A stretch of 64,000 nt of DNA from Spongilla lacustris. Its lineage: Eukaryota; Porifera; Demospongiae; Spongillida; Spongillidae. Positions 23,318 to 36,000 of the stretch are shown one piece after another (position 1 is the stretch's first letter; every line of letters starts with the position of its first letter). The notes below the pieces were generated by a model that was not told the DNA's origin, searched no databases, and saw nothing but the letters and a program-made list of their open reading frames with translations. The DNA is taken from NCBI GenBank assembly GCA_949361645.1, contig OX442422.1, positions 1,226,580 through 1,290,579 of the forward strand, read 5' to 3'. Position numbers and translations under genes: made by a program.

Positions 23318-23819
23318 AGCCTACAACTAGTTTCAATCGGGCTCTGTGAGGACTGTGTTTGTGGTGTGTTTCGGCCAAGGCAACCAAAAGTGCAGACCAG
23401 GCCCACGAAGCGTGGATTAGGGCCTATTGCACGGTCATCTGGCTTGATCGTTGCCGACTGCACTAGCTTGCTAAGTTAAGCTTATTTTTAAAAGAATGCA
23501 CGGTGTACATGTTTACAGACCTATCTGTAATTGATAAGCTAGGTCCATACATGTAGTAAGTAGGCTTATAGCGATCGATCGGCAACAGACATCTTTGTCC
23601 TCCGTCATGTAGGCCTATAGCTTTTTTAGGCTGTAGCCAAAGGCAAAGCAGGGCAGCATGACAGCATACATGCTCATCATCGTTGCTAAGACATAAGCAG
23701 ATCCAGCTATTGGTGCAGATGGCGTGGCTATTCCAGACACGGGGGCTGCATCCCTATACCTCCCATACTGATGATTTCTGTCTCTGTTGCGAGTCCTGCG
23801 TGAACTAGCAAACGACCCT

Positions 23820-24233
23820 CTACAGCTGAAGCAGAGATAATATAAAGCACACCTCTCCTTTTCTTCTTTGCCCCGCTTTCGCCTGCCGCGCTTTCACTGC
23901 CATCATTTTGATCAAATACATCCTCTTGCATACCATCCTTGAAAGAGAATCGTGAAGAGACATAGCCACATCACTGGGTTCGTCAACAGGCTTGCCTACA
24001 ATAAAAACAAATGACTCCCTCACTCAATTGTGACTTCCACACTTCTAACTAACATGACACAAAATGGTGCCACAGATTCGCGAGTACTTCGAAGGCTGCC
24101 AATCCTCTCTACGGACCGCTTGAATCCACCTTCGTAGTCTGCCTTCATTTTTGAATGGAAACCGATAGAAACCTAGGCCCAAACGCTGACCACCACGATT
24201 TCTACAGCCAAATCCACAACACCACCATACCAT
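23820..24233 (-). pseudogene. THAP-domain gene of the TIR element
   Basis: Starts at 24,233 with MVWWCCGFGCRNRGG, then GFYRFPFK, RRWIQAVRREDW and SRIC. These are the C-x(2-4)-C pair, the FP block and the conserved Trp of a THAP zinc finger. The final C-x2-H lies in a +1 frame (C then CACCATTTTGTG), so a one-base change breaks the domain near 24,070. Sequence after a TTTTTATTGTAG acceptor (about 23,999) continues with GKPVDEPSDV, typical of the segment after a THAP domain, and then basic residues (KKKRRG). Confidence 0.6.
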
Positions 24234-24462
24234 TTCACGTATACCTTGCCCTCCACTTCAATTATTCATCGTTTTAGGTCACGCGTTTCCAGGGAAACGA
24301 CTTCTCACCGAAATCATCTATAGGTCAGACCTTAAGAGTAAATTCATTGCAAACATGTACGTGTTGATTGGATTTTTTCATGGTGCATACCACATTGAGT
24401 TCCTTTGCTCTGTAGGTATAATCTATGTGATACAATAATGCACAACAACTTGTATTAAATTA

Positions 24463-26287
24463 CAGTGGAAACCATCACACTTGGAACAATAATTTTTTGG
24501 TACTTTTATTGACAACAGTTGAATTTATTTCAATAACAATAAGCTCAAATGCAAATCTGACAACGTAGGCATAGTGTACAACTATTTTTCAATACATACT
24601 GAAAGTTAAAAAGCATCACGTGACTATTTACTTTTGTTATTAACACTTGTTGTGACCCCAGTACAAAAGAAATTGTAAGCTGAATTCCTCCTCCTGTAGG
24701 CAATAGATCTTAGCCAAATTTGCAATATATCTAGAGAACAAGCATCACCAACCTTTGGCCGCGTCCGTTTTTAAGTCCGGTAAATAGTTACAGTTTTATC
24801 GAGCTGGATGAGCGTTTTTAGCTAGTAAAAGCTTAGGGATGCTATTTCGTAGTACGCTCTCACTTAACGGCTATATTTCGTCTCCGACTCGGCATATGTT
24901 AGATCTATCGCAAAAGCGTACTTCCGAGGCAATAGACCCTCCTTTGCCGTTAAAAAAGTGCTATCAAAGAAGAGTACCTGAAAACGTCCGCCATTTCCCT
25001 ATGAATTGCATTTGAAACGTCATCATAGCGTCATTTTTCGTATGAATATATTTTTAATGTGACGTGATCTTTGTTTATCCAGTACCTGTGGGCCACGAAC
25101 GGCTAGTAAAGGGCTTAAGCAGCAGCATTGATCTGGGCAGGCCTCTAGAAACGGCATTGAGCAAGAGGCAACTCCAATGCTGGAAACGAAAAGCGGTGGA
25201 ATAAGCGGTCCCGCGTACCAGCTAGTAGGCCTACCATCCAGGCCGCTTATCACAGGCGGATCCAGGGGGGGTGCCTAGGGTGCCCGTGCACCACCCTCCA
25301 AGGTCCAGTATTAATTACTATTTTCAGAACTGTTTGTGAATCCAACTTATATTACTCAAAAGAGGCTGTATACATGTATGAGCAGTTAATGCGCTTGTAA
25401 TTTACCGTGCCCCTCCCATTGATTAATATTCATGTGCACCACCCAGCCAAAAATCCTGGATCCGCCTATGCTTATATTACTAATTCCACTGCTTTTCGTC
25501 TCCAGCTTTTGGGGTTGCCTCTTGCTCTTTGCCATTTCTAGGCCTGCCCATATTGACGCTGCTGATTTACTAGCCGTTCGTCGTGAGTGGCTTTTTTGCA
25601 ATCTCCATTGACAGCACTTGCACCATAGATATTAGATGTATGCTTGCACCCGGGTACCCACTGGATAAACATATACCGAAGACGTCACATAAAAATATAT
25701 TCATACGAAAAATGACGCTATGATGACGTTTCAAATGCAATTCATTGGGAAATGGCGGACGTTTTCAGGTATTCGTCTTTGATAGCACTTTTCTAACGGC
25801 AAAGGATGGTCCATCGCCTCCGAAGTACGCTTTTGCGATAGATCTAACATGTGACGAGTCGGAGACGAAATATAGCCGTTCAGTGAGAGCGTACTACGAA
25901 ATAGCATCCCTAAGCTTTTACTAGCTAAAAACGCACATCCTACTCGATAAAACTGTAACTATTTACCGGACTTAAAAACGGACGCGGCCAAAGGTTGGTG
26001 ATGCTTGTTCTCTAGATATATTGCAAATTTGGCTAAGATCTATTGCCTACAGGAGAAGGAATTCAGCTTTAAATTGTTTTAGTACTGGGGTCATGCACAA
26101 CAAGTGTTAATAACAAAAATAAATAGTCACGTGATGCTTTTTAACATTCAGTATGTATTGAAAAATAGTTGTACACTATGCCTACGTTGTCAGATTTGCA
26201 TTTGAGCTTATTTTTATTGAAATAAATTCAAGTGTTGTCAATAAAAGTACCAAAAAATTATTGTTCCAAGTGTGATGGTTTCCACTG
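24463..26287. mobile_element. 1.8-kb TA-flanked foldback, Tc1/mariner-like ends
   Basis: The ends read TA-CAGTGGAAACCATCACAC and the exact inverted partner, ending TTTCCACTG-TA. A TA duplication plus CAGT-type ends fits Tc1/mariner. Arms of about 700 bp mirror each other through TTTGGCCGCGTCCGTTTTTA, CGTCATCATAGCGTCATTTT and ACGAACGGCTAGTAAA. The centre is interrupted by a separate element (25,251-25,469). No transposase is present. Confidence 0.8.
25251..25469. mobile_element. 219-bp hAT-like MITE nested in the palindrome centre
   Basis: The ends CACAGGCGGATCCAGG and CCTGGATCCGCCTAT are inverted, with GTGCACCACCC blocks inside each end. GCTTAT flanks both sides (25,245-50 and 25,470-75). 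It resembles the ends of the hAT-like relic at 10,853-12,553 (GGCG.ATCCAG plus C-rich subterminal). Confidence 0.7.
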
Positions 26288-27067
26288 TATAATCTATAGC
26301 ATGCCGGAATGAAAGATTAAATTTGATTAGTATACACAAAACAACCAATCAAACATGGAAACGCTAAAAGACCGCTATACTATAAATAGACTTTGAAAAT
26401 CACTATTGCATAATTTTAAATAGTTTATCTTTTATCGTTTCATAGTAGACTTATATGAATGTTTATAACAATTAGATGTCTGTAACTTTAAAGCAAAGCA
26501 TGACATTAAATTTAAATATAATATAAATCACTTGAACACATTTGATAATAGAGGGCTTTGATCAAAATATGTTGATTTATTTGCGTTGTGATATAACTAA
26601 TTAACTGCTTAGAATAGTATTGCCTAACTACTCTGCAATGTTTGTAAAAGAAACCAAGTGTTAAATTGATTTTAATTTTGAATTATATCGTTGCATTCAT
26701 TTACCAATTAAAGATGATTACAACATCTGGAGGGCAACACAATTGCTGATCCCATCTACACAAACATGAGCATTCCATGCATGGTATGCTGTGTACATGC
26801 ACATGCACTCACATATGCCATTCATTACTTGTTACTTGTGGAAACGTTGGAACTGCCTCCAGGAGGAGTAACTGTTTCCCCCTTTCCAAAAATATACACC
26901 ACTGCAATAAGGACTTGCCTTTTTACTGCTAATGATTCTCATAATTCCCTTCCTCCAAAAATGCAGTTAAGATGTTATAAGATTATAATTGTGCTTTGGT
27001 CTTCGGTACAATAGCAGATAACTTTATTATATTGATGATTTTTTTATTGGTTTATTCTCCAATGCAG
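26288..27067. other. AT-rich stretch without supported features
   Basis: No spliced exon, repeat ends or RNA gene could be recognised between the palindrome and the first firm RNF213-like exon. The open frame at 26,766 shows no family features. Confidence 0.4.
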
Positions 27068-30000
27068 ATTCACCTGATAGTGATACATATTTTGATTGTG
27101 AATCTGGCAGTGTAGAAAAAGGTGAGTTAATAGCCAATCACACCATAATACTATAATTCATACTAATCAAACCCACTTACCAATTAATTTATATATATAT
27201 TATAATATATATATATATATAATTAAATATATATATAAATAATTATATATATATGTACACTAAAGCCAGAATAGACCTACACGGCTCATGAGCTACCTGT
27301 TACTTGTCACTATAACTTTCATTGTCCTTTTAGCATGAATATTACAGGGTAATCATTATATGTTTTCCCTCATGCTTATTGCAAAAAAGTATTTTGTAAA
27401 CTGTTAAAATACACATATGATATGATTAATATTTGCATAATATTTAATAATATGAAATGTTTTCCTTACAATATTGCATGTTGTATATTTCATATCAGAG
27501 CATGTATCCTGAAAATGCAACCTGTGTGTGATATATGTTAATTCTAATCATGTCTTTGCATTCAGTATATCATCTTGTTGCATCAGTTGCATCATTAGTA
27601 ATATACTATATTATTGTGTTGGATATGTCTCTTAATTCCATTGATTACATCCGTATTTGAAATGGCATGGACTGTGTCTCAATTTTTCTGCTGGAATGGA
27701 AGTTATTTGCTGTGCAATAGTTTTAGTTTGCTAAATAATGGTCAAATATATAGGTTTGCTTTCCCATGGAAATCAACATATTGGTTGGCCCATGGGATTA
27801 TACTTGACCTTACATACTAGTGTTTGCACACAAGAAATTCCAAAATTGCTGCTGCTATTCAATTATTTTATTGTTTTTATGTGTTTCAAAATTGTGCTAA
27901 ATATTCTTAAGACAAAGAAGATAAAAAGATAAATGTAAGGCCCAATGAACAACAGCATAATGCAGAACGCATGGAGGAAGCTGATCCAGGGAAAAAGAAT
28001 GTTGAGGCGGATAATAATTCTGAGGCTAATGCTACAAGACCTCATTACCATGGTAAGCAAACATATTGGCATGTATTGTCTTAATAATTTGTAATTCAGA
28101 TGATGTTGAAAAACCTCCAAAAATCAATGTATGGAAAGAGGATTGTGCTAAAGTTCAGCAATGTGGCAAAACTGTTCCAACTCAGCCTAATGTAATAAAA
28201 CCAGATCAGTATTGTGAACTAAATGCAGCTGATGGAATTTCAGTGCTACCTAATGTGTCGAAACAGGATCCACCGATGGGAATGACAAGTACTTTTGCTA
28301 TGGATAGCCAGTGTCAAATGGATAATACTTCTCAGGGACAACAACCAAAGGGTTTTATTCAAACAATCATACAATATTTTAGGGGCAAGGAGGCTCACAC
28401 TGTTCCAGAGCTAAAATTGACACCAAAAAAGATACTTAATTGTAATGGCAAAACGCATACATTAGTGACAGGCAATCCAACTGTATTTCAGAATTTAATC
28501 ATATTGCTTGGAACAGAGGTGAGCTGCATATAATCAAATAGTAAAGTACCTAATCAATAATATTTTTATTTTTATTTTGAAAGAGTCACAGTGTAAGAGA
28601 ACTGATACAAATTCTTCATAACTGCATTGATAGGATGCTTACTACTGATTTTCCTTTTTACATTTCAGTCCTCTATTTCATGCACTCGTAAGTTTTTTGG
28701 CTTTTGTATTGATTATTAAATATTGTCTGCCATTTAATTTGTGTCATTATTCACATGGCATGTTACTGCTAGTATGAATATTTAATAAAGGGTTTCAATG
28801 GTAGGAACATTATTTGAATTGGAATGAATTATAGACTGAATTTTGTTAGTAAGTAATAGATAAACATCCCCCCCCCCCCCCCCCCAATTTAGATATCACC
28901 CACCTCAACGAGCTGAAATGACACAGCTACAGGCAAAAATCATAAGTAGCATTGGAAGTATGAATCCAGAAAACATAGTGACAACATTGTCAAGTTGTTT
29001 AGAATTGTAAGCAGTCCATACTTAAAGCTTAGTCACCATTGTGAATGATATGTGTACATGTATTCTCAAGGGCTCATGTTACACTGCAAATTGGGAGATT
29101 TAATGGAAGTACCTTATTACTTCTATCAGAAGCCTGTTTTCATTTCTGTGATTTAGTCGAATCTTACCCAAGGTTCATGTACACAAGATTAATTTTTGGT
29201 GAGCAAAGCATGCTACTATTTTATTTTATTGAAAGTGTATGAATCAAATCTTTTTATAGTTAATGTTGCATTAAAGTGTGCTTGGGAATCCAAATGTCTG
29301 TCTCTAAACTGCGATGAAACATGGACTAAATGCTTGATAAAAGTGAGTATTTAGCTTGTTTATAAATGTGTGATTCAAGTGTCACATTCAGCAGACTACA
29401 ACTTATGAGTTCAGCGATCAAACAATTCATGATATCAAGAAAGGCTTTACTTTGTTCAAACTTTTAAACCTACCACTGAATACCATGATGCCTATTGATT
29501 GCATTGTGTCATTATCTTGTCCTGGAAAGGCCCCATTTTCATTTCTAAAGTATGATGTAACAGTTCTGCAATTGTATACATTTTCATTACATATTCAATT
29601 TCCTTCTAATCCACTCAATTACAGAGATTATGCCTGTATTGTGATAGAATGCACTGGTGTTCCTGAGGATTTTGCTGCAGACATTGTAGAACATCTTCAT
29701 ATTTCACATCTATCACTGTGGTGCTCATATGACAAATCTCAATTCCTTAAAGGTCTAACTGAGCACAAAAGAACATTGCCACAATCTATGAAAGAGGTAT
29801 CACTGAAATGTTTTGTGGTTTTTAGTTCCGTGGTTTTAATTGCAAGCATTTTTTTTAACTGTAGTGCATTGATTGGATTAACTATAGAAAAAATGTGTTG
29901 GCAAGTATGCAGCAGCATGGAGTAGTCATATCAATTTTGGAAAGCCCACAACCGGATTATGATTGGATGATTACATCATGCTTTTTAAAACAAATTGATC

Positions 30001-30092
30001 TGCAATCCAGGACTGGCATTATATTGCTGTCCTTATTGAGTGATCCTAGCAGTTTTCCTGCCAATACCTATACTACTAAACTCATAAACGAG
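27068..30092 (+). CDS. RNF213-like exons 2-10 (N-terminal region)
   Basis: Exons 27068-27121, 27912-28052, 28100-28518, 28584-28687, 28893-29006, 29260-29342, 29392-29549, 29625-29796 and 29865-30092. Phases run 1,1,1,0,2,2,0,2,0,0 without conflict. The first three encode an acidic, Asn/Gln-rich, probably disordered segment. Later ones read as structured protein (SHSVRELIQILHNCIDRML, FPFYISVLYFMHS, DYACIVIECTGVPEDFAADI, DYDWMITSCFLKQIDL). The intron 29550-29624 is in frame with the exons, so an ORF scan reads straight through it. Introns are 47-253 bp except 790 bp after the first exon. Confidence 0.75.
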
Positions 30093-33000
30093 GTAAGAAA
30101 CTATGTACATGTCAATTGTATTCAATTACTTGCTTTAATTACCTATGAGCACTTCTGCATATGGCGTTTGTCTTACATAAGGGTGGTGTGGGCAAATGGA
30201 TAATTAAAGTGAAGTGTGTCTTGACTCACTATTACCATGTATTTAGTCCGTGTTTCACCAGTTCGGAGTTATGAGATTAGATAAAACAAAATTTTAGTGA
30301 AAAAGTAGGTAGCTGAATTACATCATATACTATAAATAATCCAGCAATTCAGACCAGACTTGCAGTATTATATTTCAATAACTTTAATATTGCATTGCTT
30401 CTCGCCATTCCTGTAAGGGAATAAAAGACAACTTTTTCACCATAAGTTTGTTTTATTTAATCTCAACAATTTGATGGTTAGATTGATAATTAGATACTTC
30501 AGAATGAAAGATAAATCTATATTCCAGCATCATACATGTACATTTAGGTCATTATGCATAATAGGATGTACATTAAGGGGAATGCATTATTTTGAATAGA
30601 ATTGCTTTACCAAAATTGATGCAACAGATAACAGCTCAATTAATCATATGAAATCTGTTGAAGAAATTGGATTTGATACTGAGATTTGGTTGTCTTTAAC
30701 AACAGATTATGTGTAGTACTTGCCACAAATATCGCTTCTCTACTTTCTGTTTGCTAATCCAGTTTCATTTTGCTCAGAGGAAATCTTGAACAATACTTGT
30801 TTTGTATTGCAGAACGCAAAGTAGAGCGGCAATTGCCAAAGCATTTCAGTTTGACAAGAATACTTAATGATCTTTCCATTGGAAATAAATTACACTTATG
30901 AATAATAGATGCTATGGCTGCAGTTATTTTAGAAGCTCCTTCACTTATTGTAAATTGTCTTCAGTCGATCAGTACTGCTCCTAACTTGCTGCTTGAGGCC
31001 AACTGTAAATTTTCTCATCTAGGCTTAGGGATTGCTTTTTAGAAATAGCATTGCTAATTAATTTTAAACTTCATTAGGCTATTTCAATCAGCTACGTTGT
31101 CAAGTATTGATTTTCATTACACAACTGCGATCATCAACTAAATTGTAATTCAAATGTTCCTGTTAGATGTTGGTTCCCTCTGCTGCATTATGTATTTATA
31201 TTCCTGTAATCATATGACATGCATCTTTAGTACCAATGCAATGATCACATTTCAACATACATATTGAATATTCAAAGCATGCCCTAAACATTAGCATGAA
31301 GTCATGTTTTGGTTCCATATACATGTAAAAAAAAATTATATGATAATGGCGCGTTAGCTTTTCTTGCGGACGTTGTTTTCGTCGATTCATTGGCTGGTGG
31401 TCAAATCTATCTACCATTGGCAAGAATACTAGTAACTACCCCCGGCTGAGCCCAAGAAACTCTCCAAGCCCGAAAACCCGACGGCGGTGCTGCAACTGCA
31501 ATGGTGATAATGCGCGATGTAAACGTTGTGCCTGTGTTAAAGCGAATCGAACGTGCATAAATTGCCTCGCCGGAGGGTGTCTCAATATGTGTGAGCCATC
31601 TTCACAGCCCCTTCTACTTCTTTGCCTACCCCATCGACATATGAATCACGGCAGCTGTCATTGTCACAACCACTTTTACAGCAGCTGGACCCCCCACAGT
31701 CTCCACAATCCTCCAATCTCGGAAATCTCTCGCAGCAATCGTGTGTTGAACTGCGGCAACTTGTATCATCGCAACCATGCCCCGCTTCTATATCAGAGTC
31801 GCAGCAGCTGCTATCCTCAATACCGCTTACCTTTGAATTTCAACAATCTACTCTGCAACAATCGCCTCATCAGCACTCCTTACGCCTCATGGAATCTCAA
31901 TCCGCTACCTGTTGCAAATGCCACTCCTCTGGCGCCCGTTGCACGTCTTGTAAGTGTTGTCGGGAAGAGCGCCCTTGTGTGAACTGCTACCCGGGGAGAA
32001 GGGGAAAATGTGATAACATTCGTTCCAGGTCGTCTCCGCAACCACCATCTTCGCAGTTTTCGGCTGACCCATCTTTTCTACCGGTACCACCACCAACTAC
32101 ATCTCAACAGTCGTTGCCTGCATCCTCACCACCTCAGGAAGTTCAGCATTCATCTGGTTTACTGATACCATCACAGCAGTAATTCTCACCTCCTCCCTCC
32201 TCATCCATTTGTCGCAATAGAAAGCAATGCCTTGTTCCAGGGTGTGCTGAGCGGATTGCCCTAACAATGGAGCGAACTCACATGTCCTTGCATGCCCGTG
32301 GGGTTTTTAATGGTGCTGTACCTCCCTCGTGGTTGGCAGAAAAAGATGTGTTTATCTGCCCAAATTGTTCTCATTTGGTTGCTAATTCAAGGGCAGCCTT
32401 CCACTCACAACATTGCACTTAGTCTCTGGCTTTGCACACACACATTTCACCTTCTACAACAGCTGAGCCTATGATCGCTGCACTTCCTGAGCCAATGACA
32501 CCTAACTTGCCTTCCCTGGAAGAGGTATGTCAACTTAGATGCCCTACTCTGCGTTTCGTCCCTAAAAAGGCTAGGCCTGCCTTTGCCAAAGTTCTGTCAG
32601 CAGTCTTAAGATCAATTCTCTCTGATAACACTGCTGAAGCCTGGCTCAGGCTTTTTATGCTGCCAAAATGTGTACTTCCCTCTCTAAAATGCAAGGGTCG
32701 ACATTCCAGACCCACACCCATCGTATCTCTTTGTGAATGTTGGTCCAGAAATGAGCTGGAATCCCTATGGAGGCAGGCCAAAGAAAAGTCAAGGTCAACT
32801 CCAACCAGACATTATGATGATTCCAAGCAGTCCCTACATTCAGCAGTTACCCTGGCTAGGTTGGGTACGTATGGCAAAGCATGTCAGGTACTTCTTTCAG
32901 ATGGTATTGCCCCTCACAATGATACAACATGGGAACTGATCAAAGCCAAACACCCAAGTTGCCCACCTCCTTCGGCCCCTCTTCCAGAGCCAACTTCTCC

Positions 33001-36000
33001 CCCCGCATCACTGGGCCCTGAGTTCAACATTGCAGCCATCCTGCAATCTTTTCCCAGAGGTACATCAGCAGGTCCTTCAGGCCTCAGGGTTCAGCACCTC
33101 CTTGATGTAGTAGGCACCCCTTACTTTCTCCTCTATGTGTCACCCTGAAGAGTGCTGTTAACTTCCTGGCATCAGGCAAGGTCCCAATTGAAGTGTCTAG
33201 ATATCTGGCTGGGGGCAACCTGACAGCACTGAAAAAAAATAAACCCAACAGCCCTCCAGATATCAGGCCTATTGTGGTGGGAGAAACCCTGAGAAGGCTC
33301 ACTGGGAAGTGTTTATGTGCTTTGGTAAAGGAAAAGGCATCTGAGTTCTTTCAACCTCTTCAACTAGGAGTGGCCTGTGCCTCAGGGGCTGAAAAGATTA
33401 TACATAGACTAAGGCGCTGTGTAGAAGACCACTGGTCTGACAATGACAATGAAATCCTAACACAGCATTAGATCCCCTGGGCCATCATGCCGCTACATGT
33501 AAGAAGGGTGGAGATGTGGTCACACGTCATAATCGACTACGGGATGTCTTTGTTGACTTCTGTCATCAGGCACATCTTGGTGTCCAGGTTGAAGTTGGTA
33601 GCACCTTGACACCTGATGGGTCTCAGTCCCGCCCAGCTGATGTTTTGGTTCGTGATTGGATTGCTGGCAGATTTGCTGCTTTTGATTTCACCGTGTCATC
33701 ACCGCTCTCTATCACATCACTGTATCAAGCATGCACCACATCAGGCTCCACAGCTCAATCAGCAGAAGCCCATAAGCACAGGGCTGACGACCCCAAATGC
33801 AGGGAGCTAGGGTGGGTGTGCGTCCCTCTGGCAGTCGAGACATACAGAAATTGGGGGAAGGAGGCTAAGGACACATTTTCCCGCCTAGCTACCCAGCTTG
33901 CCATTGGCTCCCATAAATCTAAGAGCAGCCATGTCTTTGAATTATACAGCAAACTAAACCTCACCTTGACCAGGTCCATCGTGAGAGCAATTATGGTCCG
34001 CACTCTTGTAGCTTAAACTACTTTAAGTGTAGGTGTATAATTCTTATACACACAATGTATTAGTTATTTCAGTGTATTATTTGTAATATTCATATTAAAA
34101 TAATGTAATTGTGTATCCTGCTGTATCTGTATTCTGTTGTTAACTATTGTATTTTTAATTGGATATTATTAAATTTAGATGTGCTCTTGAGATAATAGTG
34201 CATAGCATGAAAGAAGTTTAAAGTCTATTTTTGAGTGACATAGACAGCATTTTATCTCACATTCATCATGATAATGTCAGTGTTATGATATTATTCCCTA
34301 TATAGAGTAACAACAGAAAACATCTACAGCACTAGAGCATACATATATTTAATATATGGTATGATGCATATGTAAATTTGCTCTCTTTACATAACCTTCA
34401 GATCACCAATATGACTTCGTGTTTACAAAGTAGTAGGTTTGTCAGCCTCATGAGCGAGATCTATGAAAATGCAAAAATATTGCCTTCCGAGGTTTGTAAC
34501 ATCCAATAGAGCAATTACCAGACTGTACTTATGGAATTGTGGGGGCAGTTTGTAGGGCAATACCTGAGAAAATTACAACTTCCTCGTACCATGGAAGTAT
34601 GTACCAAAGAATGGAATCATTTGTTCAATGTTGCCACAAGCAGGTTGGTTATATTTGAATGTGGAATATTATGCACATTTATTATTATTTTTGCTAGGAA
34701 TGCCTGTACCGCCTGCCAGCAAAATTTTTTGTTGGACTTTATTAAAAAAGTGGGAGAGTTATACAGAGATTCTAAAAGAGAATGCCAATTTACTCAACAT
34801 TTATTGATGCTGAAAGTTCCTAAACTGTTCTTAGTACAAGAAAAAACTGCTGATGCTGACAAATTAGTGATAATGGAATTTAAAGCATTCATGCGAAATT
34901 ACATTATACATAATGGGTGTAGTGGCACAGTTTATCAAACTTTAATGGTAAGTAAATACCTGTTTAATTAGAATATGCATGATAAGGAACTCTTTATCCC
35001 TTGATACAGGATCATATGGAATCCCATATGAGGTTTCACTCATTGATTACTGACGTCTTAAAGCAGGTATATTTGTTTCCACTGGCGTAAGGTTTGAATT
35101 ACTTAAAGTGGAATATTTATAATGCTGATGAATGGTGTATGTGCGTAGTAATAATTCGTACCTGTTGAGTGGACAAGTAAATAAAAATAATCTCTTAATT
35201 GAAGAAGTGATTTTTAAGATGTGCAATTGGTGGTTCAAAAAGCAAGGAAACAAGATACAGTATTGATAACAATTGGAGTGTTATGTTCATGCTTGCTAAA
35301 ACTTAGACTCGGTGTTGTCTTTGTAATTTAGCATCCTTAGATTTTTAGACTTATTGGCATCAGGTATGCTGACAAACCCATTCCATTGGCCTCTTCATGC
35401 CGTGTACTTTTTTTGCTATACCTTTTTGTTCTTTGACTACCTTTATTGAAGTAGGAGTTCTTCTTGTTTGAGCCTTGCTCTTTAACTTGCATCTTTAACT
35501 TGCATGATGACCTCTGAATGCCGCTCAAGAGAAATATACATGCATCTTTCAAACTAATGTTTGCGTCTAATGTTTGTGTGCTAATTTAGCATATAATTGA
35601 ATCATGTGAGATTAGAGCGTTAGAGTTGTGTGTGATTTTATATGTATAGTTTTGCAGCTGTTCGAATCAGGTGCATTGTGCAGTTGGTGATTGTCTACTA
35701 ACATAAAGAAAATAGTGCATGCTATCAGATATATGCATGGAATAGAACGTTGCAAACCACCAAATGAAATGGATTTCTCTACGATGGTCCAATAAGTCAG
35801 AAAAATGTAAATACAGTGCATTTCTATGCATCATTTATCAGACTTTGTCAGAGACAAAATTTGAAAGTATGAGAACTACTACAAATTAAACCAAAACACA
35901 ATGTAACAGTGGAGAAATACAAGTTCAACACCCAGATGCAGGCAGCCGAGGAATGCATTGATCAGTTGTTACTGGTCAATATTTGACTGTTGGAGGCCGT

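Larger units (their letters stand above)
23036..24324. mobile_element. TIR element carrying a THAP gene and a convergent second gene
   Basis: CTATAGATGATTTCGGTGAG at the left and its exact complement at the right form inverted ends of at least 22 bp (23,037-23,058 and 24,302-24,323). TCA flanks both ends as a possible 3-bp duplication. Inside, a plus-strand frame starts 57 bp from the left end and a minus-strand THAP frame starts 90 bp from the right end, so the genes converge. At 1.29 kb it is too short for full proteins and is probably an internally deleted copy. A second locus with the same layout is at 61.7-63.35 kb. Confidence 0.7.
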
